Positions 15,100 to 24,899 of a DNA stretch of 34,706 bases are shown piece after piece. The position numbers and the translations under genes are program-made. Source of the DNA: Planctomycetota bacterium (GTDB lineage: Bacteria; Planctomycetota; PLA2; JAEUHO01). The notes beneath the pieces are model-generated. The model saw only the letters and a list, made by a program, of their open reading frames with translations, searched no databases and was not told the DNA's origin. Location of the stretch: NCBI GenBank assembly GCA_027625315.1, contig JAQBWE010000004.1, positions 1-34,706 of the forward strand. The letters run 5' to 3'. Every line of letters begins with the position of its first letter. The first letter of the stretch is position 1.

Positions 15100-16650
15100 G
15101 TGTCGCGCACGCTCGCTCTCATGCTCTGTCTCTGCGTCGGCGCCACGGCGTCCGCCGACCCGCCGGATCCCGCGCCGATCGTCGTCGACGCGGCGCATGT
15201 CACGGAGGCTCTAGCAGCCGCCGGGGAGAACGCCCCGGAGCTACAGCGCGTGCTTGAGCACTTCGCGTTGGACCAGGCCAAGCAGGTGGCGGCGCGCTTC
15301 CTCATCGCCAACATGCCGGGCAAGGGCTACGTCCGCACCCGCCTCGTCGATGCCCAGGGCGCGGCCGTCGCGTTCGATCCGCTGGCCTATGACTCCTTCG
15401 AATCGGCGCGCGAGGCCATTGAGGCCTTGGAGACGGAGCACGGCGCGCTGGACTTCCAGCGCTCGGACCTCGTGGAAGACGTTCGCACGATCCGCGCCGA
15501 CGCGCTCATCCGACACATCGACTTGTCCTTCGCCGCGTGGCTGGCGCGTCCACCCAACCGACGCGTCTCGTTCGGCGCGTTCCTGGAGTACGTCCTCCCC
15601 TACCGCGGCTCCGAAGAGCCGCTGGATGACTGGCTCGCGCCGCTGCAGCGACGCTACGCCCCGCGCGCGCGCCAACACGCCGGTGGCGAGGCGCTCGACG
15701 AGCTCTATGCTTGGCTGCTGAAGGACATCGGCGCGCGCGTGCGGTTTGATCCGCGCTACTACTTGCACCCGACTGACCAGGGTTACACCGAGATGGGCCG
15801 CACGGGTCTCGGGCGTTGCGAAGACATCACCAACATGCAGACCTACGCGGCGCGCTCGCTGGCACTCGCGACCGCGGCGGACTACACGCCCTATTGGGCC
15901 CACGGCGACAACAACCACGCCTGGAACGTGCTACTCGACAACGAGGGCCGCGGCGCGGTCACCGCGTACTCGCATGCAGCGAAGGTCTACCGCAAGTCCT
16001 ACGCCATCCAGCGCGACAGCTTGGCCTTCCAGCTGGCCGATGGCCGCGAAGCGCCCAATCGCTTCATGGGGAGCACGACGGCGCGCGACGTGACAGACCA
16101 GTACGGCCCGACCACGGACGTCACCGTGGAAGTCGGCGCGGCCGCCGGGGCCGAGCGCCACGCGTACCTCTGCGTCTTCAACGGCGGGGAGTGGCGCGCG
16201 ATCCACTGGGGCACGATCACGGCAGGCCGCGTCACCTTCGACCGCATGGGGCGCAACATCGTGTACCTGCCGGCTGTCCACGACGGCACGCGCTTGATCG
16301 CGGTGTCGGCGCCGTTACTCGTCCACCGTGACGGCCAAATCGAGCCGCTCCCGGGTGTAGGCACCGAAGGGCCGGCCGTGCTGCGCGCGGTGCAACCGCA
16401 GCGCCGCAGCGTCGACACGGGCGAAGATCAACCCATCACCTACCTCCTGCCCGAGCAGACCTACACGCTGCAGGTTTGGGATGTGACCAAGGGCGCGTGG
16501 AGCGAGCTGGCGACTCACGTTGCCGGCGCCGAGCCGTGGAACCTGCCGGACCTCCGCCGTGACGCGCTGTATTGGCTCGTGGCTAAGGAGAGCCGCCGCC
16601 TCGAACGCCCGTTCACGATCGCCCCCAGTCGCGATCAGAAGTGGTGGTAG
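15100..16650 (+). CDS. Secreted transglutaminase-like protein
   Basis: A 516-residue exported protein. A signal peptide (SRTLALMLCLCVGATASADP) is followed by a helical N-terminal region and a transglutaminase-like core. The core contains the nucleophile motif 'GRCEDITNMQTYAARSLALA' (Cys240) and 'DNNHAWNVLLDNEG' (His273, with Asp280 a tentative third member). The C-terminal third looks like beta-sandwich domains ('TDVTVEVGAAAGAERHAYLCVFNGGEWRAIHWG'). This architecture recalls bacterial transglutaminase-like proteins that act as periplasmic peptidases or amidases rather than cross-linkers. The substrate is unknown. The start is GTG 15100 with GGGAGG about eight bases upstream. It is four bases upstream of the serine hydrolase ATG, so the two form an operon. 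Confidence 0.85.
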   Translation: MSRTLALMLCLCVGATASADPPDPAPIVVDAAHVTEALAAAGENAPELQRVLEHFALDQAKQVAARFLIANMPGKGYVRTRLVDAQGAAVAFDPLAYDSFESAREAIEALETEHGALDFQRSDLVEDVRTIRADALIRHIDLSFAAWLARPPNRRVSFGAFLEYVLPYRGSEEPLDDWLAPLQRRYAPRARQHAGGEALDELYAWLLKDIGARVRFDPRYYLHPTDQGYTEMGRTGLGRCEDITNMQTYAARSLALATAADYTPYWAHGDNNHAWNVLLDNEGRGAVTAYSHAAKVYRKSYAIQRDSLAFQLADGREAPNRFMGSTTARDVTDQYGPTTDVTVEVGAAAGAERHAYLCVFNGGEWRAIHWGTITAGRVTFDRMGRNIVYLPAVHDGTRLIAVSAPLLVHRDGQIEPLPGVGTEGPAVLRAVQPQRRSVDTGEDQPITYLLPEQTYTLQVWDVTKGAWSELATHVAGAEPWNLPDLRRDALYWLVAKESRRLERPFTIAPSRDQKWW

Positions 16651-16654
16651 CGCG

Positions 16655-17812
16655 ATGCGCAGGCTTGCCCTTCTCCCGCTGATCGCGGCCCTGACCTTCT
16701 ACGCGCCCGCCCACGCCGAGGAGGAAGCCACGCCCGAAGCGCAGCTTGCGGCGCTGCTGGCTCCGACTTGCGCACAGCACGATGTGCCCGCCCTGGCCGT
16801 CGCGATCGTGAGTTCGAACGGGCCTGCCGTCGTGGCCGTCTCGGGCGTGCGCAAGCGCGGCGCCGACACAGCCGTCACCCCGGCGGACCTGTGGCACATC
16901 GGCTCGTGCACGAAGTCGATGACCGCGACCTTGATCGGCCGCCTCGTGGATCAGAAGAAGCTGCGGTTTGAGACAACCGTCGCCCAGGCGTTCCCGGATC
17001 TCGCGGAGTCGATGCACGCCTCCTGGCGTGACGTCACGCTCGACCTGCTCCTGCGCAACCGCGGGGGCGCGCCGGCCACGCTCGATCGCGACGGCTTGTG
17101 GGCACATCTCTGGCAGCATACCGGTACGCCGCGCGAGGCGCGGCGCCTGCTTGCGAAGACCATGCTTGCGTGGCCCCCGGCGTACGAGCCAGGTACGCAG
17201 TATGAGTACAGCAACGCCGGATTCGCGCTCGTGGGCCACGCGGCGGAATGCCTGCTCGATCAACCGTACGAAGCGCTCATCACGGCCGAGCTGTTCGAGC
17301 CTCTCGGCATCCAGACGGCCGGCTTCGGCGCCCCGGGCTCAGCCGACAAGCTCGATCAGCCCTGGGGCCACCGACTGCTGCCCCAAGCACGACCGCCCGT
17401 GCCGCCGGGTCCCCCCGCCGACAATCCTCCGGCGATCGCTCCGGCGGGTCGCGTGCATCTCTCGATGGCCGACTGGGCTCGGTACGCGCAACTGCACCTC
17501 GCGGGGGCGCGGGAGGGCGACGAGAAACTCGCCGTCGAGCGCGGAACGCTGCGCCACATCCAGACGCCGCGCAGGGGCGAGGACTACGCCCTCGGCTGGG
17601 GTACGACGACCCGGCCCTGGGCGAACGGCCCCGTGCTCTCCCACACCGGCTCCAACACCATGTGGTTCTCGGTCCTGTGGCTCGCGCCGCGCAAGGACTT
17701 CGCCGTCCTTGTCGCGTGCAATCAGGGCGGCGATCCGGGCGCCCAGGCGACCGACGCGGTGGCTAGTGCCGCAATCCGCTGGCACCTCGAACGGCAGGCG
17801 AAGCCGCGCTAG
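16655..17812 (+). CDS. Secreted serine hydrolase, beta-lactamase class C family
   Basis: A 385-residue exported member of the serine beta-lactamase / DD-peptidase-like family. A signal peptide (MRRLALLPLIAALTFYAPAHA|EE) precedes the catalytic domain. The nucleophile motif SxxK is 'GSCTKSMTA' (Ser84-Lys87), the second motif is Tyr-Ser-Asn in 'YEYSNAGFALVGHAAE', and the third KTG-equivalent appears as 'LSHTGSNT'. HTG instead of KTG is typical of esterase or peptidase-like relatives rather than true class C beta-lactamases. Reaction and substrate are unknown, but a peptidoglycan or D-amino-peptide hydrolase is reasonable. The ORF is open from 16520, but ATG 16655 begins the signal peptide and lies four bases after the transglutaminase-like stop. 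The pair probably acts on the same extracytoplasmic substrates. Confidence 0.9.
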   Translation: MRRLALLPLIAALTFYAPAHAEEEATPEAQLAALLAPTCAQHDVPALAVAIVSSNGPAVVAVSGVRKRGADTAVTPADLWHIGSCTKSMTATLIGRLVDQKKLRFETTVAQAFPDLAESMHASWRDVTLDLLLRNRGGAPATLDRDGLWAHLWQHTGTPREARRLLAKTMLAWPPAYEPGTQYEYSNAGFALVGHAAECLLDQPYEALITAELFEPLGIQTAGFGAPGSADKLDQPWGHRLLPQARPPVPPGPPADNPPAIAPAGRVHLSMADWARYAQLHLAGAREGDEKLAVERGTLRHIQTPRRGEDYALGWGTTTRPWANGPVLSHTGSNTMWFSVLWLAPRKDFAVLVACNQGGDPGAQATDAVASAAIRWHLERQAKPR

Positions 17813-17919
17813 TTCGTGCGGCGAGGCGTGCGGCCCGCCGGTCACGGCCCGGCTCGTGCAACAATCCGCCTGGCGAGGCCGGACGCCAGAACGCGGACGG
17901 ACATCACACGGGAGGTTGC

Positions 17920-18354
17920 ATGCTTCGGGACGAACTACGCGACGCGATGCTCGCGGCGATGAAGGCCGGCAAGGCGGTCGAGAAGAACATCCTGCGCGTG
18001 GCGCTCGGCGAGGTCCAGACCGCCGAGAGTCGAAGCGGGGAGGACGCCCCGGACGCCGAAATCCAGAAGATGCTGCGCAAGCTGATCAAGTCCATCGGCG
18101 AGACGCGCGACGCGACGCCGGCTGGCGCCCAGCGCGTCACGCTCGACGAGGAGATCGCGGTGCTCGAGACGTACCTGCCGCGGACGCTGACGGTCGACCA
18201 GATCGTCGCCGCGCTGACCCCCCACGCGGACGCCATCCGGGCCGCCGGCAACGACGGGCAGGCGATGGGCTTGGCGATGAAGCAGCTCAAAGCCGCCGGC
18301 GCGGCCGTGGAGAGCCAGGACGTCCAGGCCGCCATTCGCGCCCTCCGCTCCTAA
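17920..18354 (+). CDS. yqeY: GatB/YqeY domain protein
   Basis: A 144-residue stand-alone GatB/YqeY-domain protein (family length about 145-150). It shows the family pattern: 'LRDELRDAMLAAMKAGKAVEKNILRVALGEVQTAE' at the N-terminus, 'EEIAVLETYLPRTLTVDQIVAAL' in the middle and 'DGQAMGLAMKQLKAAGAAVESQDVQAAIR' at the end. The fold is shared with the tRNA-binding tail of the GatB subunit of amidotransferase. Stand-alone members may bind tRNA, but their function is unsettled. GGGAGG sits four bases before the ATG at 17920. It is a separate gene 107 bp downstream of the serine hydrolase. Confidence 0.92.
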   Translation: MLRDELRDAMLAAMKAGKAVEKNILRVALGEVQTAESRSGEDAPDAEIQKMLRKLIKSIGETRDATPAGAQRVTLDEEIAVLETYLPRTLTVDQIVAALTPHADAIRAAGNDGQAMGLAMKQLKAAGAAVESQDVQAAIRALRS

Positions 18355-18410
18355 CGGGACCAGAGCTGGCAGCGAAATGCCCCGCGGGCCCCGCCGCTCC
18401 TGCGAGTGGC

Positions 18411-19319
18411 ATGGGGAACCGACTTTCCATTTCTGCGGGCTTGGCCCTGTTACTCCTGGTTCTCGCGCCGCCGGTCGAAACCGACGCCGGCTCGGGCGAC
18501 GAGCATCGCGCCGGCGAGTGGACGCTAGGACAAGCCCAGGAACCCCCGCTACCGGCACACTGTGAGCTCTGCCGACTGGCCCGCTCGCTCGATCTGCGCA
18601 TGTCGCCGTTGGTCGAGCCTCGCATCAGCCGGTGCCCAACCTACTTGCCGCCCATTGTCGCAGCAGGACCCTGCGGACCCGTCCTGGCCTCTCGCTTGGC
18701 GCACCTCCGACTCGACCTGGGCATGTCGCTGTACGACGTGCCAGGGTTCGAGGCGGCAGACGAGCTGCCCGTCGAGTTTCGGGTCGGCGACCGCGTACTC
18801 GGACGCGTGACCGTTCCACTCATCTGGAGTGACACGACCGTCGAAATCCCCCTTGAGGTTCGCGCTGCGCTGGCCGGCATTCGGGCGCAGGTGACTTGGG
18901 GAGTGCCCGGCATCGCGACGCCGGAGAGCCAAGCAAGCCTGTATCTGGAAGCGCCTTCGGCCTCCTTGCATAGGCAACTGGAACTGCACGCCCGCAGACT
19001 GCAAGGCAGGCCCATGTGGCAGCGACGACTGCTGGAAGCCCAGCTCCTCCTCGACGAGGGGTTTGCGCATGACGCGCGCGAACTGGCGGCGACCGTACTC
19101 GCCAGCGAACCGGCGGAACCTCACGCGCTCGCGCTACTCGACGCCGCGGAGGCGGCGCTCGGCCTCAGGCAGGCGCGCGACCCAGATAATCTGTACGCGC
19201 TGCAGGAGGCCTGCTCGGCCGCGGCGAAGGTGCCGCGCGCGGAACGTTGCGACCTCCAGCGACCGATCACCGCAGCGGAGCGCGCCGCCCGTCGTCGCCT
19301 CGGCTCCTGCGGTGGTTGA
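18411..19319 (+). CDS. Exported protein of unknown function, TPR-like C-terminus
   Basis: I do not recognise this family. From ATG 18411 the product has 302 residues. A signal peptide (GLALLLLVLAPPVETDA) is followed by a Cys-containing segment 'HCELCRLARSLDLRMSP' with cysteines at 51, 54, 75 and 88. Then comes a beta-rich domain ('LPVEFRVGDRVLGRVTVPLIWSDTTVEIPLEV') and a helical TPR-like C-terminal part ('RRLLEAQLLLDEGFAHDARELAATVLASEP'). CELC lacks a following His, so it is not a heme site. A metal site or disulfides are possible. The large ORF from 16968 is an out-of-frame shadow of the serine hydrolase and YqeY. The signal peptide and codon pattern support ATG 18411, though the ribosome site is weak. 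It may share a transcript with yqeY, 56 bp upstream. Confidence 0.72.
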   Translation: MGNRLSISAGLALLLLVLAPPVETDAGSGDEHRAGEWTLGQAQEPPLPAHCELCRLARSLDLRMSPLVEPRISRCPTYLPPIVAAGPCGPVLASRLAHLRLDLGMSLYDVPGFEAADELPVEFRVGDRVLGRVTVPLIWSDTTVEIPLEVRAALAGIRAQVTWGVPGIATPESQASLYLEAPSASLHRQLELHARRLQGRPMWQRRLLEAQLLLDEGFAHDARELAATVLASEPAEPHALALLDAAEAALGLRQARDPDNLYALQEACSAAAKVPRAERCDLQRPITAAERAARRRLGSCGG

Positions 19320-19381
19320 TGCGGGCGCTGGCAGAAGGGGCAGGCCAAGGGTAGGGTCGTTGACCAACCTGGGAACTCGCC

Positions 19382-20212
19382 ATGCTTCGCGCGCACATCG
19401 CCCTGACCCTGTCGGCACTCTTCGCCCTGAGCCTGCTCGGTTGCGGCGAGCCTGTGGCGCCCGCCGCGCCCCCGAGCGCGTCTCCGGACGAGGGCCCGTC
19501 GGCCGAAGCTCCGCAGGCGCAGCCAGAAGCGCCCGCCGCGGAGGGCGAGAGTGCCAGCGGCGCGTCCACGCCGGTGGGCACGCCTTTCACAGGGACGGTG
19601 ACGTACTCCATGACGGCGGAGGGCGACGAGGCGAAGCTCGTGGCGGAGTTCACCGCGTCACGCTTGGACCTGGCCTTCACGCCGACCCACTACCGCCAGC
19701 AGGAGACCGGCGGACTCACGCCCGGCATCCTCATCGTCGATCGCAGCGCGTCGAGCGCGGTGCGGCTCTTCCCCGCGCAGCGCGAGTTTGCGCGGGCGGG
19801 CGGCGTTCAGGACCTGGACGCCGTGGATCCGCGGGTGAAGGCGCTGCTGACGCGCCAGTTTGAGACCAAGCTTGAAGCGACCGACGAGACGGCGACGATC
19901 TGCGGTTACGAGACGCGTAAGCACAAGGTGCTGTCCTCAGGGTTCGTGCGGGGCGAAGGCTACGTCTGGATCACGGACGCCGTGACGATGCCGCGCTGTC
20001 GCTTCGACGTCGGCTTTCGCGATGAGACCCGGATCATCTCTCCGCTGCCGGTCAGTATTCCGCTAACGCGCGGCATGATTCTGAAGGTCGCGGTGACCGA
20101 GCGGGGCACGACGGTCACGTGGTTGGCCACGGAGGTCGATGCCGATGCGCTGGCGCCCACGTTCTTTGACGTGCCGTCCGATTACACCGAGCGCGTACTC
20201 GACTCGAAGTAG
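19382..20212 (+). CDS. Lipoprotein with DUF4412-like domain
   Basis: A 276-residue predicted lipoprotein. Signal helix and lipobox read 'ALTLSALFALSLLG|C' with lipidated Cys21. A low-complexity Pro/Ala/Glu-rich linker follows (about 22-65). The folded part opens 'FTGTVTYSMTAEGDEAKLVAEF', has 'GILIVDRSASSAVRLFPAQREFARAG' and later 'GYETRKHKVLSSGFVRGEGYVWITDA'. This order (strand with a metric-like residue pattern, statement of a value, 'G..CG..T.k..v..') resembles DUF4412 / LolA-like envelope proteins, but the assignment is moderate. The role is unknown, perhaps binding a hydrophobic ligand in the envelope. The stop is five bases from the convergent uspA-like stop, and GTAGCGCCGCTAC, a perfect 13-bp palindrome, spans both stops. 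Confidence 0.8.
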   Translation: MLRAHIALTLSALFALSLLGCGEPVAPAAPPSASPDEGPSAEAPQAQPEAPAAEGESASGASTPVGTPFTGTVTYSMTAEGDEAKLVAEFTASRLDLAFTPTHYRQQETGGLTPGILIVDRSASSAVRLFPAQREFARAGGVQDLDAVDPRVKALLTRQFETKLEATDETATICGYETRKHKVLSSGFVRGEGYVWITDAVTMPRCRFDVGFRDETRIISPLPVSIPLTRGMILKVAVTERGTTVTWLATEVDADALAPTFFDVPSDYTERVLDSK

Positions 20213-20217
20213 CGCCG

Positions 20218-20793
20218 CTACAGCCCGGTACCCTCTAGCCCCGACGCAAGGCGGTCGAAGGCCTGACCAAGGCGCTCGCTGGCAGGTGGATTGGCCTCCT
20301 CCTCGTCCGGCTGCGGCCAATCGGCGTGCACCATGATGACCGGCAGGCCTCGCTTGCGGACGACGTCGGTCGCCACCGATCCCATCAGGATGCGGCCGAG
20401 ACCCGTGCGGCCATGCGTTCCCATGACCACGATGTCGCACGCCAGCCGGTCGAGCTCGTGCTCGATGGTGTTCGCCACGTTCACGCCCTGTACGACGTGG
20501 AACTCCGTGTGAACGCCGCGCGCCTTGGCGGTCTCAGGCACGAGGCGGTGCATCCGAGCCAGAGCGCGCTCCTCCCCCGCCTTCGTCTCCTCCGGCGTCG
20601 GCACGTAGCCCTGGACGTACACCCCATACAGCGGGTTGCCCAGATACGGCGGCTCGGAGATGTGCATCAGGTGCACTCGCCCGCCCTCCGCAGCCAGCAG
20701 GTACGCAACGGGCACGGCGGAGTCGCCGGTCGCGGATAGGTCCGTAGGGCAGAGCACGGTGGCATAGGGCGGCGAGGCGCGACGGGTGGCCAT
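20218..20793 (-). CDS. Universal stress protein, UspA family
   Basis: A 191-residue single-domain Usp. The core shows beta-1 'YATVLCPTDLSATGDSAVPVAYLLA', 'VHLMHISEPP', 'DIVVMGTHGRTGLGRILMGSVATDVV' and 'GLPVIMVHADWP'. The G-x2-G-x9-G-S ATP-binding pattern is present, so it probably binds ATP (UspFG/MJ0577-like group). The C-terminal 30 residues form an acidic, helical extension. I chose ATG 20793 because GAGGAG lies six bases upstream. The ORF's extra 18 N-terminal residues (to 20847) are not Usp-like. It diverges from the NtrC-type regulator, with a candidate palindromic sigma-54 site between them. Usp proteins often respond to starvation or oxygen limitation, which would suit the globin-kinase neighbour. 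Confidence 0.93.
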   Translation of the reverse strand: MATRRASPPYATVLCPTDLSATGDSAVPVAYLLAAEGGRVHLMHISEPPYLGNPLYGVYVQGYVPTPEETKAGEERALARMHRLVPETAKARGVHTEFHVVQGVNVANTIEHELDRLACDIVVMGTHGRTGLGRILMGSVATDVVRKRGLPVIMVHADWPQPDEEEANPPASERLGQAFDRLASGLEGTGL

Positions 20794-21009
20794 GTGGTTC
20801 TCCTCAGGATGCTCGTGCTGCGGGGGCTCGGTGCCGTCGCAAGGCACACCCCAGCAGGATTGGCCGGATCTCCTTGCAGCCCTCGTGCCGGGGCGCTAGG
20901 CCGCCTTTGCTCGCCAGCGGCCGCCCTAAACTGCGTACTTTTGCGCAATTCATGGGTATTCTCACGCAGTGATCCCCGTCCAGGTGGCCACTCTGCGGGA
21001 TCTTGCGCA

Positions 21010-21026
21010 TGGCATGGCTTGTGCCA
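21010..21026. promoter_or_regulatory. Candidate sigma-54 (-24/-12) promoter, palindromic
   Basis: TGGCATGGCTTGTGCCA holds GG and GC dinucleotides at the sigma-54 spacing (GG-N10-GC). On the plus strand it reads TGGCATG-N4-GTGC, and on the minus strand TGGCACA-N4-ATGC, which is closer to the consensus TGGCACG-N4-TTGC. It is also an inverted repeat, TGGCA-N7-TGCCA. The plus reading would serve the NtrC-type gene (ATG 43 bp from the first base) and the minus reading the uspA-like gene. An operator alone is an alternative. Confidence 0.42.
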
Positions 21027-21052
21027 TCGACCGACGGGCTTGGAGAGTTGCC

Positions 21053-22422
<1,370 letters not shown>

Positions 22423-22426
<4 letters not shown>

Positions 22427-23583
22427 CCGCGTCCCAGGACTCCCCGCCGGTGCGCGGCATCGACGCGATTCGTCGCAGTCTCGGACTGGGTGCGGCAGAG
22501 CAGGAGTTGGTCTACGCGGCCGGACCGAGTCTCTTGCCTCACATCGAGGCCTGGGTCGACGCCTTCTACACGCGCCTCTTGGTGGACCCCGTCGCCGTAC
22601 GCATCCTTGATGACGACGGCCGCGTCATCCGCCTCAAGCGGAGCCTGCGCTCGTGGTTTCACGAACTGCTGACGCTCCCGTGGGATCGCGACTACGAGCG
22701 CGCCCGCGCCCGCGTGGGCGACGCTCACGTCCACATCCAGATGCCGACTGACCTGATGGTCACCGCCATGAGCGGCATGCGCGCCGAGGTCACGGGCACC
22801 GTGCGCAGGCTCTGGCCCACGGAGCCCGAGCGGACCGCGCAGGTCGTCGACGTGCTGGCTCGTGCCCTTGACATGGAGCTGGCCCTCATGCTGCTGGCAT
22901 TTCGTCGCCGCGAGCGCGCCCTGGCACGCCAAAAGGACCGCATGGTCTACGCGCAGCGCTCAGCCCGGCGGCTGGCACACACGGTCTACGACCGCGTGGA
23001 TGCCGCGCTGTGCTACGCAGAGCTCGTGGCCCAGGACGATCCGCGTCGCGGCGAGTGGCTTGCTCGACTGCGGGATGTGCTGCGCGGACTCGCGCGGGTC
23101 GATCAGCGACTGCGCGTCCAGGCCAAGGTGAACGGCGTCCCTCCCGAGCAGGTCGCCGTATCTGAACTCTGCCGCCTCGCGCTGGCCGACGTGAGCGCCG
23201 ACGGCGACACGCATCTTGAGTGCATCGTGGAGCCGCCCGAACTCACGGCCCGGCTGGTGGCGCCAGCCGCACGGCTGGCCATTGAGGAACTAGCGCAGAA
23301 CAGCGCGCGGCACGCGCGGGGCGGCACCGTGCGCGTGCACTGCACGGCGGGCTCGCCCGCGGGGATACGGATCGAGGTGACCGACGAGGGGCCGGGGTGG
23401 CCGCCGGAGATCCGCGAGTTTCGCGACATCTACCGCGAGGGCAGCGGTCTGGGTCTCTCGTTCTGCGAGCTCGTGGCCGAACTCCACGAGGGTCACATCG
23501 AGCTATTCGATGCTCCCGGCGGCGGCGCGGGCGTACGCTTGGATCTCATCGCGCACGGCCCGGTACCTGAAGTTGGCGCATGA
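22423..23583 (+). CDS. Globin-coupled sensor histidine kinase
   Basis: A 386-residue soluble kinase. The N-terminal region (about 15-165) is a globin-coupled-sensor (protoglobin-type) domain: '[21 protein letters not shown]', '[49 protein letters not shown]'. The proximal heme ligand is most likely His102 in 'GDAHVHI', aligned with the 'ALAHLRIGL' type motif of HemAT. A short dimerisation helix carries a degenerate H-box ('[15 protein letters not shown]', His186), followed by a HATPase domain with '[15 protein letters not shown]', 'DEGPGWPPE' and '[10 protein letters not shown]'. It should bind heme and sense O2, NO or CO. The H-box departs from HELRNP, so phosphoryl donor activity needs testing. 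GTG 22423 overlaps the regulator's stop (GTGA), and its stop overlaps the next kinase (ATGA): one operon. Confidence 0.88.
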
Positions 23584-24890
23584 GGATCGCCATCCTCGTA
23601 CCTGATCCGTTGCTCCGGCGCGCGCTCGTCGACCTGCTGAGGTCGCAGGGGCATCAAGTGCGGCGGTTGGATGCAGAAATGCATGGCTGCCAGCTGCGCA
23701 TCGTCAGCGGCGAAGTGCCGCCCGCTCCACCGGGCTGTGCCACCCTGCTGCTGCGCCGCGGCGGACCGCACGCCGCCCACCTCGATCCGCCCGCGGCGCT
23801 CCGGGCCGCGCTCGCCTCAGCAGGCACGGCCGTCTGGGAGTCGCCGCTCGACACCGCGCTGCTGGCCGATGCGCTTGCCGAAGACACAGCCAAGGCGTGG
23901 CCAACGCCTGCGCTCGTGCCCGATCTCGGCTCGGCGCCCCACCCGTGGATCGTCACAGATCCGAGCGTGGAGACCGTCGTGGCCGCCAACGCTGAGGCCG
24001 CCGCGCTGTTTCGACTCGCCAGCCCAGACGCGCGCGTGCGCCTGGACGACATGCCCCTGGGCCCGCGCGTGCGCGACGCGCTACGCGAGTCGAGCGAGGG
24101 GCTGCGCACGACGCACGCAGGTGGCGAGGCCCACCTCGCGGCGTGGTGGACCGACGAGAAGGGCCGCCGGGTGGTGTGCTTTCTCCCCGCTCCAAGCGTC
24201 GGACGTCCGACGGATCGAGCTGAACGAAGCTTGGCCGACCTCGGCCGAATGGCCGCAACCCTCGCCCACGAGATTCGCAACCCGGTGGCCTCGCTCGCTG
24301 GCGCACTCGAGTTGCTCGAGCACGAGGATGACCCCCAGGAGCGCGACGAGATCTTCGGCATGGCCCGTGAGCGCTTGCGCCAACTCACCCGCCTGCTCGA
24401 GAAGACTCTCACCCTCGCTCGGCCCATCGAGGGCGCCGCAGAGGCAATCGAACTCCAGCCCGTCATCGCGTCGGCGGTCTCGACGATGCGCCTGGATCCG
24501 ATGTTCGCGGACGTCAGCCTCGAGGTCGAGGCGCCGCCGGAAATCGTGCGCGTGCGCGGGCTGCAGGGCCCCTTACTTCAGGCGCTCCTCAACTTGCTGC
24601 TCAACGCGGCGCAAGCCCAGGACGGCCACGGCGCCGTGCGGATCGGCTTGAGCCTGGATCGCGGCCGGGCCCTGCTGCGCATCACCGACGACGGCCCCGG
24701 CATCCCGGCAGAGAAGCGCGACCAAGTGTTCAAGCCGTTCTACACCACGCGACCCGCCGGGACGGGCCTTGGACTCTCGGAAGTGCGCCGCTGCATTGAG
24801 GCGTTCGATGGCGAAGTCGAGATCCTCGACGTCCCGCGCGGCGCGTGCTTCCAGCTCGTCCTCCCCCTGGCCCCTGCGCCCACGGCATAA
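23580..24890 (+). CDS. NtrB-like histidine kinase with degenerate receiver-like N-terminus
   Basis: A 436-residue soluble histidine kinase. Residues about 1-105 resemble a receiver domain ('[30 protein letters not shown]'), but the acidic cluster is reduced to 'VPDP' and the phosphoacceptor position after 'ATLLL' is Arg, so it is probably a pseudo-receiver. A PAS-like segment follows (about 120-205, 'HPWIVTDPSVETVVAANAEAAALFRL'). The kinase core has H-box 'ATLAHEIRNPVASLAGALELLE' (His230), N-box 'LLNLLLNAAQAQ', G1 'TDDGPGIP', F-box 'FKPFYTT' and G2 'GTGLGLSEVRRCIE'. It is the obvious phosphodonor for the NtrC-type regulator two genes upstream. With the globin kinase alongside, two sensors may feed one regulator. 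ATG 23580 overlaps the upstream stop by four bases. Confidence 0.9.
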   Translation: MRIAILVPDPLLRRALVDLLRSQGHQVRRLDAEMHGCQLRIVSGEVPPAPPGCATLLLRRGGPHAAHLDPPAALRAALASAGTAVWESPLDTALLADALAEDTAKAWPTPALVPDLGSAPHPWIVTDPSVETVVAANAEAAALFRLASPDARVRLDDMPLGPRVRDALRESSEGLRTTHAGGEAHLAAWWTDEKGRRVVCFLPAPSVGRPTDRAERSLADLGRMAATLAHEIRNPVASLAGALELLEHEDDPQERDEIFGMARERLRQLTRLLEKTLTLARPIEGAAEAIELQPVIASAVSTMRLDPMFADVSLEVEAPPEIVRVRGLQGPLLQALLNLLLNAAQAQDGHGAVRIGLSLDRGRALLRITDDGPGIPAEKRDQVFKPFYTTRPAGTGLGLSEVRRCIEAFDGEVEILDVPRGACFQLVLPLAPAPTA

Positions 24891-24899
24891 TCGTGGTCC

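Noticed and set aside
16968-18410. 783-residue ORF over the serine hydrolase and YqeY
   Set aside because: Only its last 302 residues read like a protein. The rest is Arg/Pro-rich shadow sequence in the wrong frame.
20209-20221. GTAGCGCCGCTAC palindrome as a terminator
   Set aside because: A 6-bp arm with a one-base centre cannot form a proper hairpin and has no T tail. It mostly reflects two facing TAG stops.
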